DNA of 63,386 nucleotides, taken from positions 139,186-202,571 of the forward strand of contig DATKZX010000008.1 of the NCBI GenBank assembly GCA_035527755.1. The letters run 5' to 3'. The first letter of the stretch is position 1. Each line of letters starts with the position of its first letter. The DNA comes from Methanomassiliicoccales archaeon (GTDB taxonomy: Archaea; Thermoplasmatota; Thermoplasmata; Methanomassiliicoccales; UBA472). Positions 1 to 8,813 of this stretch are shown here, piece after piece. Under the pieces are notes generated by a model. It did no database searches. It was given only the letters and a program-made list of their open reading frames with translations, and was not told the DNA's origin. The position numbers and the translations under genes were made by a program.

Positions 1-1251
1 GGCCTCAGCAACGGTGGTGGGAATGTCCTTGGGGGCGCTGAAGGCGCCAGTGACATAGATACCTTTCCTGGAGGTCTCCAGGGGGCTGTAGACGCCGGTC
101 TGGCAGAAGCCGAAATCGTTCAGCTTGAAGCCCAACCTGTCGGCCAATGCCTTGGCCTGTGCCGGAGGCTGGAAACCAGCGGATAGAACGACCAGGTCGA
201 ACTCCTCGGCCAAGATGTTGGCGCCGTCACTGTACCGCAGAAGCAGATTGTTGCCCTCGGTCTCATCAACGGAGGCCACGCGGGTTCCGCGGTGCATCTT
301 GATGCCGTATTCGCCCTCGGCCCTCTTGGCATAGTCTTCGAACTCCTTGCCGAAGGCCCTAACGTCCATGAAGAATATGGTGGACTTCAGACCAGTGGAA
401 TGCTCCCCGGCGATTATGGCCTGCTTGAGCGCGTACATGCAGCAGACGGACGAGCAGAAGGGATTACCGACCTTCTCGTCCCTGGAACCGACGCACTGGA
501 TGAATGCCACCTTCTTGGGGGTCTGATGATCTGAAGGTCTGACAACGTGTCCCTGGTAGGGACCGGTGGCGCTTAGAACCCTCTCGAACTCCAGGCTGTT
601 GAGCACGTTCTTGAACTCCTTGTACCCGTACTCCTTCTTCAGGCGGGCATCGAACAGCTCGTAACCAGGTGCGAGAACTACGGCACCCACGTTGATCTTC
701 ACGATCTCTTCCTTCATCTCGTAATCGATAGCGTCAGCGGGGCAGACCTTCTTGCAGTTGCCGCACTTCCCCTTGGTGAGGAAAAGGCAATGCTCGGCGT
801 CGATGGCGTATTTCATCGGGACGGCCTGAGCATAGGCCACATAGATGGCCTTCCTGTTCATCAATCCCAACTCATACTCGCTGGAGACCTTGGACGGACA
901 CTTTTCCGCACAAATTCCACAACCGACGCATCTGTCCTCCCGGACGTACCGGGGCTTTTTCTTCAATGTCACGGTGAAATTGCCGGCCTCTCCTTCAACG
1001 CCCATGACCTCTGTCAAGGTCATCATGCTGATCATGGGATGCCTGGATGCTTCCACAAGTTTAGGAGATAGGATACACATCGAACAGTCGTTGGTCGGGA
1101 AGGTCTTATCCAACTGAGACATGACCCCGCCGATGCTGGCCTTGTTCTCAACCATATAGACCTTGAATCCCGACTCAGCTAGGTCCAGTGAGGTCTGGAC
1201 ACCGCCAATGCCTCCCCCTACCACCAAAACAGAACCGCTTTTAGAATTCAT
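1..1251 (-). CDS. hdrA: CoB-CoM heterodisulfide reductase subunit A (3' end cut by window edge)
   Basis: This is the electron-bifurcating flavin subunit of soluble heterodisulfide reductase, which works with HdrBC and usually MvhADG hydrogenase. The 417 visible codons open with an FAD-binding GGGIGG motif (residues 12-17). A TNDCSMC segment follows near residue 53, then two ferredoxin-like clusters: Cys108/111/114/118, and Cys163/166/170 with Cys155 nearby. The C-terminal part lies beyond base 1. The ATG at 1251 follows a strong GGAGG. The same frame stays open upstream to a GTG at 1362, so 37 extra residues are possible but less likely. Family assignment is firm; the methanogenic role is inferred. 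Confidence 0.93.
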   Translation of the reverse strand, partial: MNSKSGSVLVVGGGIGGVQTSLDLAESGFKVYMVENKASIGGVMSQLDKTFPTNDCSMCILSPKLVEASRHPMISMMTLTEVMGVEGEAGNFTVTLKKKPRYVREDRCVGCGICAEKCPSKVSSEYELGLMNRKAIYVAYAQAVPMKYAIDAEHCLFLTKGKCGNCKKVCPADAIDYEMKEEIVKINVGAVVLAPGYELFDARLKKEYGYKEFKNVLNSLEFERVLSATGPYQGHVVRPSDHQTPKKVAFIQCVGSRDEKVGNPFCSSVCCMYALKQAIIAGEHSTGLKSTIFFMDVRAFGKEFEDYAKRAEGEYGIKMHRGTRVASVDETEGNNLLLRYSDGANILAEEFDLVVLSAGFQPPAQAKALADRLGFKLNDFGFCQTGVYSPLETSRKGIYVTGAFSAPKDIPTTVAEA

Positions 1252-1668
1252 TGTTGCTCCTCCTTTAATATCTTCTTTTGATCCCTTGGACGATTGTTCG
1301 CCTTTCGAGTCCTTTTTGAACAATCCACCAAATATTGACTTCAAACCGCTCAGTTTCCTCACCCTCCAAATTGTTAAACCCCATTCCTAATCAGAATACA
1401 AGATTCCATTTCCCTACAACCTATGTTCCAACCCCCTAGAGGTGAATGGGACCCTCCGGAAATCGTTATTGCCGGCGGCTGGTCCAGATGGGAATCGAGC
1501 CCTGCATTCGGAGCAGTTCCGCCATAATTACTATGTCCATATTTCAATATTTTGAATACAGTCGTGGGAAAGGACATGGTAACTCGTCAACGCATTTTAT
1601 TTAAGAGCTTTTCGCTTTTATAGTTTCTTTTTTCGGAACAATTAGGTTGATTGTAAGGGAAATGGCGA
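1252..1668. other. intergenic region with a long imperfect inverted repeat
   Basis: This 417-base gap lies between the divergent hdrA and zinc-ribbon genes. No supported gene was found. An inverted repeat spans 1474-1523 (GGCGG CTG on the left, CAG TT CCGCC on the right). Its interior on the minus strand contains GGGCTCGATTCCC, which resembles a tRNA T arm, but no complete cloverleaf can be folded. A TATA-like CTTTTATAG at 1616-1623 probably serves the zinc-ribbon gene. Confidence 0.4.
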
Positions 1669-2451
1669 ATGATTCAGGATATCGATGCGTCTTCGTCCAT
1701 GTTCGATTTTAATAATCGGATGATAAATCATATAAATGCAAAAGCGGTGGGTTTCAAGATGTTCTGGACCTTGTTCTTGGGATCGGTCGGTGTCTCCGCC
1801 GTCGTACCCCTTTATTACATAATAACTAAAAGGAACAAGGCCGGGATAAAAGGATGGACCTTTCACGAGGATCGCATAAAACCCTTGAGCAGGACGGAGG
1901 TCAGAGTACGTATCCGACCCGTACGTGGGGAGGGTGTAATATGTCAGATATGTATGGGGAGATTAAAGCCAGGCCTCCCCCATTTCAAATGTGAATGTGG
2001 AAAGGTGTTCCATATAACCTGCCTGAAACGGACCACGTTCTGTCCATATTGTCAACATAACTACCTACCTAGGGAGGTGGAGGAGGGCGCCACATACCCT
2101 GACATGGAGAGCATGGAATGTCCCGTGTGTAAACGATCGGTCTACAAGGATTCAGGCAGATGTGAGTGCGGGGCGATCATCGCCGATGAGGAGGGGCGAT
2201 TCTACTGTCCGGGATGCGGAACGCAGATCGATGAAGGAGAGAACGAGTGTCCGCACTGCGCCGAACGTTTCGAGGATATTAATTTGATACAATGCCCCTT
2301 CTGCGGCCGTATCTTCGATGAGGGGAGGGGAATATGCGAATGCGGAACGTTCTTGAGCGAGGTCTGCCCCGATTGCGGAGTGCGCCTTTCGTCGGAGGAC
2401 CGGTCCTGCCCTTCCTGCGGCATCAGGTTCGAGCTCGTGGAAGTGTGTTGA
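1669..2451 (+). CDS. membrane-anchored RING-like and multi-zinc-ribbon protein
   Basis: Function is not known. The 260-residue protein has one hydrophobic segment (about residues 28-52) and then a cysteine-rich cytoplasmic or external part. The first metal module is RING-like: CQIC, then CEC, H and C, then CPYC. At least four CxxC zinc-ribbon pairs follow (CPVC/CEC, CPGC/CPHC, CPFC/CEC, CPDC/CPSC) up to the C-terminus. The ATG lies about 45 bases after a TATA-like box and behind AAGGGA. It sits directly upstream of ftsZ and the RNase P/proteasome/exosome cluster. A RING fold could mean an E3-like or scaffold role, but that is inference. Confidence 0.8.
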   Translation: MIQDIDASSSMFDFNNRMINHINAKAVGFKMFWTLFLGSVGVSAVVPLYYIITKRNKAGIKGWTFHEDRIKPLSRTEVRVRIRPVRGEGVICQICMGRLKPGLPHFKCECGKVFHITCLKRTTFCPYCQHNYLPREVEEGATYPDMESMECPVCKRSVYKDSGRCECGAIIADEEGRFYCPGCGTQIDEGENECPHCAERFEDINLIQCPFCGRIFDEGRGICECGTFLSEVCPDCGVRLSSEDRSCPSCGIRFELVEVC

Positions 2452-2507
2452 ACACGGGCGCTGGTATTCCTTGACTTTTTATACTTTATAGAATATTCAT
2501 AAAACGG

Positions 2508-3575
2508 GTGGGTGCCATTTGCCCTTTATTTGATAATCTGTTCCAGAAGGAAGGGGAGCAAGCTCCGTCGGCATCATGTGCCGATGACGAAGAACTGATG
2601 CGTCTAGTTGAGTCGCTGAAGATCAAGATCTCCATCATCGGTTGCGGAGGGGGCGGTTCCAATACTGTCCGCAGAATGCACCAGGGAAATGTTGAGGGAG
2701 TGAACCTGGTAGCCTTAAACACAGATGCTAGGCATCTGCTGTCCATACAAGCGCCGCACAAGATCCTCATTGGCAGAAGCATGACCAAGGGGTTGGGCTC
2801 TGGCTCGATCCCCGAAATAGGTCAGAGGGCCGCAGAGGAGTCCGAGAACGAGATCTGGAAGCACGTTGACGGACAGAACATAGTCTTCGTAGTGGCTGGA
2901 ATGGGCGGAGGGACCGGCACAGGCTCCGCTCCAGTGGTGGCGGAGATGGCCAAAAAGGCCGGCGCGCTTACAATTGGGGTGGTCACCCTGCCGTTCAGGG
3001 CCGAAGGCACCGTCCGTATGACCAATGCCATCAAGGGATTGGAGCGGTTGAAGGAAAAGTGCGACACGACCATCGTTCTGCAGAACGACCGTCTACTGGA
3101 ACTGGTGCCAAAACTGCCCTTGGAAGCGGCCTTCCGCGTCACCGACGAGGTGCTCATGCAGAGCATCAGGGGGATCACCGATGCCCTTACCAAGCCCGGC
3201 CTGGTCAACATCGATTTCAATGATCTATTGACGATCATGCGCAACGGTGGCATGGCCCTTATAGGGCTGGGCGAATCGAGCGAGTATGGCCAACGCGCTG
3301 AGGCATGCATCGAGGACGCCTTGTCGTCACCAATGCTAGGTTCGATCGACATCAAGCAGGCCAAAGGAGCTTTGGTCCGAGTGGTGGGAGGGGATGACCT
3401 GACCGTCACCGAGGCCGAAAAGTCCGCCCTGCTGGTGAGCGAAGCGGTCGACCCGCGGGCCCGTATCATCTGGGGCTGCGCGGTCAATCCCGACCTCAGT
3501 GGGAGCATGAGGGTGCTGGTGGTCTTGACCGGGGTCAAGTTCAACAGTATCGTTGATTCGATTAAGGGGAAATGA
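2508..3575 (+). CDS. ftsZ: cell division protein FtsZ
   Basis: This is a tubulin-like GTPase that forms the division ring. It has 355 codons, with the glycine-rich start of the GTPase domain (IIGCGGGGSN, residues 43-52), the tubulin signature GGGTGTG (133-139), NTDA (71-74) and the IMRNGGMALIGLG segment of the T7/C-terminal half. It begins with GTG at 2508. A TATA-like TTTTTATAC ends about 28 bases upstream and no Shine-Dalgarno is present, which suggests a leaderless transcript. The variable C-terminal tail is short. I did not separate the FtsZ1 and FtsZ2 subfamilies. Confidence 0.95.
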   Translation: MGAICPLFDNLFQKEGEQAPSASCADDEELMRLVESLKIKISIIGCGGGGSNTVRRMHQGNVEGVNLVALNTDARHLLSIQAPHKILIGRSMTKGLGSGSIPEIGQRAAEESENEIWKHVDGQNIVFVVAGMGGGTGTGSAPVVAEMAKKAGALTIGVVTLPFRAEGTVRMTNAIKGLERLKEKCDTTIVLQNDRLLELVPKLPLEAAFRVTDEVLMQSIRGITDALTKPGLVNIDFNDLLTIMRNGGMALIGLGESSEYGQRAEACIEDALSSPMLGSIDIKQAKGALVRVVGGDDLTVTEAEKSALLVSEAVDPRARIIWGCAVNPDLSGSMRVLVVLTGVKFNSIVDSIKGK

Positions 3576-3585
3576 GGCTCGGCCG

Positions 3586-3891
3586 ATGGTGGTGAAGGAA
3601 AAGCGCGGCAGGCGTCGCTACGTGGCTTTCAAGACCGATCGGAAGGCGTCGGACGAGGAATTGCTAGCGACCCTGACCTCGACCTTCTCCCCTATGGGGA
3701 TCAAGGTCCCTAAAATAATTCAGTTCGACGGGTCAAAGGGAATATTTCGTTGCTCGCCTAAGGACAAGGACCGGATCTTGAACGCATTGGTCGCGCGGTC
3801 AGGTTTCGGACTATCGATAGTCACTCTGAGCACCTCCGGGACTCTCATAACCCTTCGGGAAAAATATTTCATCGTGGATGAACGCCGGTGA
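3586..3891 (+). CDS. rnp2: ribonuclease P protein component 2 (Pop5/Rpp14 type)
   Basis: This protein subunit of archaeal RNase P matures the 5' ends of tRNAs and pairs with Rpp30-type partners. It is about 101 residues, typical of the family, and starts with the usual basic stretch (MVVKEKRGRRRYVAF). The ATG at 3586 lies 10 bases after the ftsZ stop. An in-frame ATG-like start at 3553, inside ftsZ, would add an N-terminus unlike the family. In many archaea this gene sits just upstream of psmA, as here, which supports the call. Confidence 0.9.
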   Translation: MVVKEKRGRRRYVAFKTDRKASDEELLATLTSTFSPMGIKVPKIIQFDGSKGIFRCSPKDKDRILNALVARSGFGLSIVTLSTSGTLITLREKYFIVDERR

Positions 3892-3931
3892 TGACTGGAC
3901 CGGGATACATTCCCTCCGAATAATCCCCAAT

Positions 3932-3940
3932 AAATATATA
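3932..3940 (+). promoter_or_regulatory. TATA box upstream of psmA
   Basis: AAATATATA lies about 55 bases before the psmA ATG, with an AT-rich flank inside otherwise GC-rich DNA. A GGAGTGA Shine-Dalgarno follows just before the ATG. Predicted transcription starts near 3962 and would drive the proteasome/exosome cluster. Confidence 0.6.
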
Positions 3941-3989
3941 GGTCTTGATAACTTAGGTGGCGTGAGTCGAAGATAATTGGAGTGATTTA

Positions 3990-4712
3990 ATGCAACCAGG
4001 ACAGATGGCATATGACCGAGCCATAACGGTTTTTTCTCCTGACGGGCGACTTTTTCAAGTGGAATATGCTCGAGAGGCTGTAAAGCGCGGCACCACCACC
4101 GTCGGCCTGAAGTTTAAGGATGGTGTGGTCCTCATCGTTGATAAGAGGATCGCCAGCCGCCTGATGGAGCCCAAATCAATTGAAAAGATTTTCCAGATCG
4201 ATCACCACATTGGCTGCGCCACCTCGGGATTGGTGGCCGACGCCAGGATCCTTGTGGATCAGGCCAGGGTAATGGCCCAGATCAATAAGATCACCTACGA
4301 CGAAAGAGCGGGAGTGGAAGATCTGGTCAAGAGGATCTGTGATTACAAGCAGAACTATACCCAATATGGGGGAGTTCGCCCCTTCGGCACCGCACTGCTG
4401 GTGGCGGGGGTTGACGATGCAGGTGAACATCTTTTCGAGACCGATCCCAGCGGGGCTTTGATATCATACAAGGCAGGCAGCATCGGCGCCGGTCGCAACG
4501 TGGTCATGGAGGTCTTCGAGGAGGATTACCAGGAAGGGATGTCCATGGAGGACGCTGTCGGACTCGGACTCAAGGCTTTGAAGAAGGCCACGGAGGAGGA
4601 GAAGCTCAACCCCAAGGCCGTGGAGATCGGTGTTGTCCGCCACGGAGAGAACTTCCGCCGCCTGGACGAGGCTGAGGTGGAAACCTTCATCGCCAAGGTC
4701 AACTCGGAGTGA
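3990..4712 (+). CDS. psmA: 20S proteasome subunit alpha
   Basis: This structural outer-ring subunit of the 20S proteasome gates substrate entry; it is not catalytic. The 240 residues carry the alpha-type N-terminal gate sequence ([19 protein letters not shown]), followed by RGTTTVG and the conserved RPFGTALLV region. ATG at 3990 has a good GGAGTGA. It heads the conserved archaeal order psmA-sdo1-rrp4-rrp41-rrp42-rpl37ae, linking protein turnover with RNA processing and decay. Confidence 0.97.
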   Translation: MQPGQMAYDRAITVFSPDGRLFQVEYAREAVKRGTTTVGLKFKDGVVLIVDKRIASRLMEPKSIEKIFQIDHHIGCATSGLVADARILVDQARVMAQINKITYDERAGVEDLVKRICDYKQNYTQYGGVRPFGTALLVAGVDDAGEHLFETDPSGALISYKAGSIGAGRNVVMEVFEEDYQEGMSMEDAVGLGLKALKKATEEEKLNPKAVEIGVVRHGENFRRLDEAEVETFIAKVNSE

Positions 4713-4724
4713 GCTGGAGAGCAG

Positions 4725-5420
4725 ATGGTAGACCTGGAAGAGGCGATTGTCGCTCGCCTGGAGTCTCACGGCGAATCATTTGAGGTTCTCATAGACCCTA
4801 AGGTGGTCAACCACATCAGGGATGGGAAGGAGGTCGAGTTGATAGACTATATGGTCATCGACGAGATCTTCAAGAACGCCCATAAGGGCACCCGTGCCTC
4901 TGAAGATAAACTCAAAGAGGTCTTCAAGACCCTCGACCCAGCCGAGATCGCCAAGATCATCATTCTGAAGGGAGAGGTGCAGCTCACCGCCCAACAGCGC
5001 AAGGAGATGCTGGAGAGCAAGCGGCTCCGCATCATCGCTACCATTGCTCGTAATGCTATCAACCCCCAGACCGGGGGACCGCACACCGCGCAACGCATAG
5101 AGATGGCCATGGAAGAGGCCAAGGTCCATATTGACGCCTTTAAACCGGTGGACCTGCAGGTCCAGCATGTTTTGGACAAACTACGACCTCTGATCCCCAT
5201 ACGTTTCGACAAGATACGAATCGCCATCAGGCTAAAGGCCGACGAGTACGCGCGATGCTTCGAGGACATGACCGAGATGGGGAAGGTCTCTAAGGAAGAA
5301 TGGCAGAAGAACGGGGATTGGATCGGTGTCGTAGAGATCCCCGCAGGTCTGAGGGACGACCTGTTCCACCGGCTTAACGCCAAGACGCATGGCACGGTGG
5401 AGACCAAGCAATTGAGATGA
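4725..5420 (+). CDS. sdo1: ribosome maturation protein SDO1 (SBDS family)
   Basis: This SBDS orthologue acts in release of the anti-association factor and maturation of the large ribosomal subunit. It is 231 residues, normal for archaeal SBDS. The N-terminal FYSH domain (about 1-90) contains the typical KEVELIDYMVIDEIFKNA segment. A helical middle domain with PQTGGPHTAQRIE follows, then a ferredoxin-like C-terminal domain. It starts 12 bases after psmA with no separate promoter visible, so co-transcription is likely. Confidence 0.96.
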   Translation: MVDLEEAIVARLESHGESFEVLIDPKVVNHIRDGKEVELIDYMVIDEIFKNAHKGTRASEDKLKEVFKTLDPAEIAKIIILKGEVQLTAQQRKEMLESKRLRIIATIARNAINPQTGGPHTAQRIEMAMEEAKVHIDAFKPVDLQVQHVLDKLRPLIPIRFDKIRIAIRLKADEYARCFEDMTEMGKVSKEEWQKNGDWIGVVEIPAGLRDDLFHRLNAKTHGTVETKQLR

Positions 5421-5451
5421 CACCATATATTAGATTCCAAGAGTTGATTAA

Positions 5452-6135
5452 ATGAATAACGAGAGCTTTACCAGAGAACTGGTGCTACCCGGTGATGAAT
5501 TGGACACCGGGACCATGAAGCCCGGTGAGGGAACCTACGTCCACGACGGAAAGATCTTCGCCGCCATGTTGGGCATCAAGAACGTAAAATCCAATTTTGT
5601 GAACGTCATCCCCCTGGGAGGCCGGTACATTCCCGCCCCTGGAGATATGATCATCGGCAAGGTGATGGACATCGGTCCCTCCAACTGGTTGATCGACATA
5701 TTCTCACCATACCCCGCCCCACTGCATGTCAACGAGGTGCCTTGGAGGGTGGAGTTCGGGGACACCGCCCGGTACCTGGGGATAGGCGATACTTTGCTTG
5801 CCAAGGTTCTAATGGTTGACGAGACAAAACGTGTGCAGGTGACCATGAAGGAGCAGGGGCTGCGCAAGCTCCAGGGCGGACAGATCGTGGAGATCGCCCA
5901 CAGCAAGGTTCCCCGGGTCATCGGCAAGAACGGGTCCATGATCCAGATGATCAAGACCTACACCAACTGCCGTATATTCATCGGACAGAACGGTAGGATA
6001 TGGATGGACGGGAACATGGAAGATATGGTTCACGCCGTACAGGCAATTAAGATGATAGACGAGGGAGCGCAGACCCTGAAACTGACCGAGCGGGTGAAGG
6101 AATTCCTGGAATCGGTATATCGCAAGGAAGAATGA
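5452..6135 (+). CDS. rrp4: exosome RNA-binding subunit Rrp4
   Basis: This cap subunit of the archaeal exosome binds RNA and feeds it to the Rrp41/Rrp42 ring. The 227 residues comprise an N-terminal beta domain with VLPGDELDTG, a central S1 domain, and a KH domain with the GKNG loop (near residue 162). No clear Shine-Dalgarno precedes the ATG. CATATATTA at 5424-5432 lies about 25 bases upstream, so an additional leaderless transcript may start here inside the operon. Confidence 0.95.
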   Translation: MNNESFTRELVLPGDELDTGTMKPGEGTYVHDGKIFAAMLGIKNVKSNFVNVIPLGGRYIPAPGDMIIGKVMDIGPSNWLIDIFSPYPAPLHVNEVPWRVEFGDTARYLGIGDTLLAKVLMVDETKRVQVTMKEQGLRKLQGGQIVEIAHSKVPRVIGKNGSMIQMIKTYTNCRIFIGQNGRIWMDGNMEDMVHAVQAIKMIDEGAQTLKLTERVKEFLESVYRKEE

Positions 6136-6144
6136 GGTGTTTTA

Positions 6145-6981
6145 ATGGGTGGAAATTCTGATATGAAGCTCATCGATGAAAACGGTATTAGGACAGACGG
6201 TCGGAAGGTGGATGAGCTCCGGCCAATCAAGATCGAGGCCGGAGTGCTCAAGAACGCCGATGGCTCAGCGTACGTGGAGGTAGGAAAGAACAAGGTATTG
6301 GCAGCGGTGTACGGACCAAGGGAATGTCACCCCCGCCACATGCAGAACCCTGCCAAGGCTATCATACAGTGTAGATACAATATGATCTCCTTTTCGGTGT
6401 CTGACCGCAAGAGGCCGGGCCCGGACCGAAGGTCGGTGGAGATATCCAAATTGATTTCCGAGGCGTTGGATTACGTGGTGTTCACTGAGAACTACCCCCG
6501 TACCTCCATTGATGTATACATAGAGGTTTTGCAGGCCAACGCCGGTACAAGATGCGCTGGATTGACCGCAGCCGCCGTGGCTTTGGCTGATGCAGGCATT
6601 CCTATGAGGGACATCGTGCCCTCCGTTGCCGTCGGGAAGGTCAACGACACCGTGGTCCTGGACCTCAACAAGGAGGAGGACAATTTCGGTCAGGCGGACC
6701 TGCCTATCGCCATGATCCCTAGGACCGGAGAGGTCCTATTGATGCAGATGGACGGGCACCTGACCAAGGCCGAGTTCGACCAAGCCATGGAGATGGGGAT
6801 CAAAGCCTGTAAGGAGATATATGAAGTACAGAAGGACGCCCTTCGCCGCCGCTACGCCATAGTGAATGGTGAGGGCGATGAAGAGTCCAAGGAAGAGCCT
6901 GTGGAAGAGCCTATGGAAGAGTCCAAGGAAGAGCCTGTGGAAGAGTCCACGGACCAACCCGAAATGACCGAGGAGGATTGA
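6145..6981 (+). CDS. rrp41: exosome catalytic subunit Rrp41 with acidic C-terminal tail
   Basis: This phosphorolytic 3'-5' exoribonuclease of the RNase PH family forms the hexameric exosome core with Rrp42. The RNase PH core covers about residues 10-242, with [13 protein letters not shown] near the start and conserved arginines in the [12 protein letters not shown] region. After it comes an unusual tail of about 35 residues built from imperfect [11 protein letters not shown] repeats and ending EED. The tail is highly acidic, low in complexity and absent from the typical family length. Start ATG 6145 follows GAGGTG. Confidence 0.96.
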   Translation: MGGNSDMKLIDENGIRTDGRKVDELRPIKIEAGVLKNADGSAYVEVGKNKVLAAVYGPRECHPRHMQNPAKAIIQCRYNMISFSVSDRKRPGPDRRSVEISKLISEALDYVVFTENYPRTSIDVYIEVLQANAGTRCAGLTAAAVALADAGIPMRDIVPSVAVGKVNDTVVLDLNKEEDNFGQADLPIAMIPRTGEVLLMQMDGHLTKAEFDQAMEMGIKACKEIYEVQKDALRRRYAIVNGEGDEESKEEPVEEPMEESKEEPVEESTDQPEMTEED

Positions 6982-6983
6982 AA

Positions 6984-7757
6984 ATGGCAAGATCAGTCGT
7001 TTCTGAGATCAAGAGGGATCACATCAACAAACTTGTCGCAGACGGCCACCGCGTAGATGGACGTGCATGGGACGAGTTCCGAAATATATCTATCCAGACC
7101 AATGTGGTAGAGACCGCTGAGGGATCTTCCCGGGTCAAGATCGGCAACACCGAGGTCATCGTCGGAGTGAAGATGACCGTGGGCGAGCCTTTCTCCGACA
7201 CCCCCAACAGGGGAGTCCTCACGACCAACGCCGAGCTCATTCCAATGGCCTCGCCAAACTTCGAGTCCGGTCCCCCGGACGAGAACTCGATCGAGCTGTC
7301 CAGGGTCGTTGACCGCGGTATCAGGGAAAGCCAGATGATAGACCTGGAGAAACTCTGCATAGAGCCCGGCAAGAAGGTGTGGATCAATTTCGTGGACATC
7401 TACGTGCTGGATTTCGACGGAAACCTGTTCGACGCCTGCTCCCTGGGAGCGGTTGCGGCCATAAAGAGCGCCATAGTACCAGCGTCGGCACATGGATTGG
7501 GCGAGGATTACCCCATGCCCACCACCTGCACCCCGATCTCCGTGACCGCGGTGCAAATCGAAAACTCTATATTGGTTGACCCGAGTCTCGACGAAGAAAA
7601 GGTCGCGGCAGCTAGGCTGACCGTTACCACTGATGACAACGGAGACCTGCGGGCCATGCAGAAGGGCCTACGCGGGGCGCTCACGGTGGAACAGATCAAT
7701 ACCATCATCGAGACCTCTCGAAGATTAGGTAGTGAGATTAGAAAACTAGTCGGGTGA
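6984..7757 (+). CDS. rrp42: exosome complex subunit Rrp42
   Basis: This inactive RNase PH paralogue completes the exosome ring and helps bind RNA. It has 257 residues with the family markers DGHRVDGRAWDEFR and GNTEVIVGVK. The ATG at 6984 sits 7 bases after a GGAGG that lies inside the end of rrp41, so this start is preferred over an overlapping TTG six bases earlier. The gene is translationally linked to rrp41. Confidence 0.95.
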   Translation: MARSVVSEIKRDHINKLVADGHRVDGRAWDEFRNISIQTNVVETAEGSSRVKIGNTEVIVGVKMTVGEPFSDTPNRGVLTTNAELIPMASPNFESGPPDENSIELSRVVDRGIRESQMIDLEKLCIEPGKKVWINFVDIYVLDFDGNLFDACSLGAVAAIKSAIVPASAHGLGEDYPMPTTCTPISVTAVQIENSILVDPSLDEEKVAAARLTVTTDDNGDLRAMQKGLRGALTVEQINTIIETSRRLGSEIRKLVG

Positions 7758-7762
7758 AAGCA

Positions 7763-8032
7763 ATGGCAAAAAGAACTGATAAGGCCGGGACCTCCGGCAG
7801 GTACGGAGCCAGATACGGCGTGGTAGTCAGGAAGCTTACCAGGGACATCGAGAAGGTCCAAAGATCCAGGTCCGAGTGCCCCAGCTGCCACCACATTAGC
7901 GTGAAGAGAGTATCCTCGGGGATATGGGCATGCAGGCACTGCGACACCAAGTTCGCGGGCGGCTGTTACACCCCCAGGGTGAGAGAGGCGGTCTCGAAAG
8001 AGATCTTGGCCGCCGCAGCTAAGGAGATCTAA
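7763..8032 (+). CDS. rpl37ae: 50S ribosomal protein L37Ae
   Basis: This small zinc-ribbon protein of the large ribosomal subunit has 89 residues. CPSC and CRHC form the metal site, and the N-terminus is basic with the AKRTDKAGTSGRYGARYG stretch. An upstream in-frame GTG at 7754 overlaps the rrp42 stop; the ATG at 7763 matches the family start. Position after rrp42 is the usual archaeal order. Confidence 0.95.
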   Translation: MAKRTDKAGTSGRYGARYGVVVRKLTRDIEKVQRSRSECPSCHHISVKRVSSGIWACRHCDTKFAGGCYTPRVREAVSKEILAAAAKEI

Positions 8033-8034
8033 GC

Positions 8035-8172
8035 TTGACATACAAGTGCGGCCAATGTGAGAAACCTATCCGTTCCAACGTCAACGCCGTGGGGATGCAG
8101 TGTGAGAACTGCGGATCCAAGATGTTCTACAAGGAGCGGCCTAACGTCAAGAAGGTTATCAAAGGCCGTTGA
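8035..8172 (+). CDS. rpoP: DNA-directed RNA polymerase subunit P
   Basis: This is the small zinc-binding RNA polymerase subunit (Rpb12/Rpc10 homologue). The frame encodes 45 residues with two metal-binding pairs, CGQC and CENC, followed by a basic tail ending KVIKGR. It starts with TTG at 8035, preceded by AAGGAG inside the end of rpl37ae. It is too short for common ORF length cut-offs and easily missed. Position between rpl37ae and pcc1 is the conserved archaeal order. Confidence 0.9.
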   Translation: MTYKCGQCEKPIRSNVNAVGMQCENCGSKMFYKERPNVKKVIKGR

Positions 8173-8173
8173 T

Positions 8174-8416
8174 ATGTTCCGAGCCACCCTAGGGGTGAGC
8201 TCCCCCTACGCCTCCACCGTGGCCAAGGCCATAGGACCGGAGGCCGGAAGGGAAATACCCCGTACAAGAGCGGAAGTGCGCCATTCTGAAGGGTCGATGA
8301 CCCTGATATTGGATGCGGATGACCTCTCGGCCTTACGGGCAGCTTTAAATTCCTACATCCGATGGATGAGCATCGCAGAAAAGATGAGTGAAACGGTCGG
8401 TGATATTGATGGATGA
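8174..8416 (+). CDS. pcc1: KEOPS complex subunit Pcc1
   Basis: This dimerisation subunit of KEOPS, the complex that makes t6A37 in ANN-decoding tRNAs, has 80 residues. It begins MFRATLGVSSPYA and has the family's central LDADDLSALRAALNSYIRW segment. The open frame extends upstream through rpoP, but the ATG at 8174 directly after the rpoP stop is the sensible start. It overlaps the next gene by eight bases, indicating translational coupling. Confidence 0.85.
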   Translation: MFRATLGVSSPYASTVAKAIGPEAGREIPRTRAEVRHSEGSMTLILDADDLSALRAALNSYIRWMSIAEKMSETVGDIDG

Positions 8417-8780
8417 GATCAGCCCCAAACTTCAGAACCAGATCGCCCAATTCCAGCAGCTTCAGCAGCAATTGCAGACGGTCATGAGCCAGAAGATCAG
8501 AATGGACGCCATGTTGAAAGAGATGGAAATGACCATCGAAGAATTGAAGAAGGTGTCCGAGGACGCCGTGGTGTTCAAGAGCGTCGGTTCCCTGATGATA
8601 AAGATCAGCGACAACCCCGCCCTCCTGAAGGATATCGAGGAGGACAAGGAGACCACCGAGGTCAGGGTTAAGAGCCTGGACCGTCAGGAGAAGATGCTCA
8701 AGGAGAAGTTCCAGAGCGTTCAGGAACAGCTGAACCGCGCCTTGGGCGCCCCTCCGAAGCAGGATGATGAGGACAACTGA
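8409..8780 (+). CDS. pfdB: prefoldin subunit beta
   Basis: This is the beta subunit of the jellyfish-shaped chaperone that passes unfolded proteins to the thermosome. It has 123 residues with two long coiled-coil helices flanking a central beta hairpin (VVFKSVGSLMIK). A glutamine-rich N-terminal coil and an acidic C-terminus (DDEDN) follow the family pattern. ATG at 8409 overlaps the pcc1 stop; the longer open frame upstream is not needed. Confidence 0.93.
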   Translation: MDEISPKLQNQIAQFQQLQQQLQTVMSQKIRMDAMLKEMEMTIEELKKVSEDAVVFKSVGSLMIKISDNPALLKDIEEDKETTEVRVKSLDRQEKMLKEKFQSVQEQLNRALGAPPKQDDEDN

Positions 8781-8813
8781 GCCTCCATCCCTTTCTCTTT
8801 ATTTCACTAAAAA

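Noticed and set aside
1470-1525. T-arm-like GGGCTCGATTCCC on the minus strand, possible tRNA
   Set aside because: No acceptor stem, D arm or anticodon arm can be built around it; treated as an inverted repeat.
8057-8173. Upstream part of the open frame containing pcc1
   Set aside because: It overlaps rpoP in another frame and has no family similarity; Pcc1 starts at 8174.
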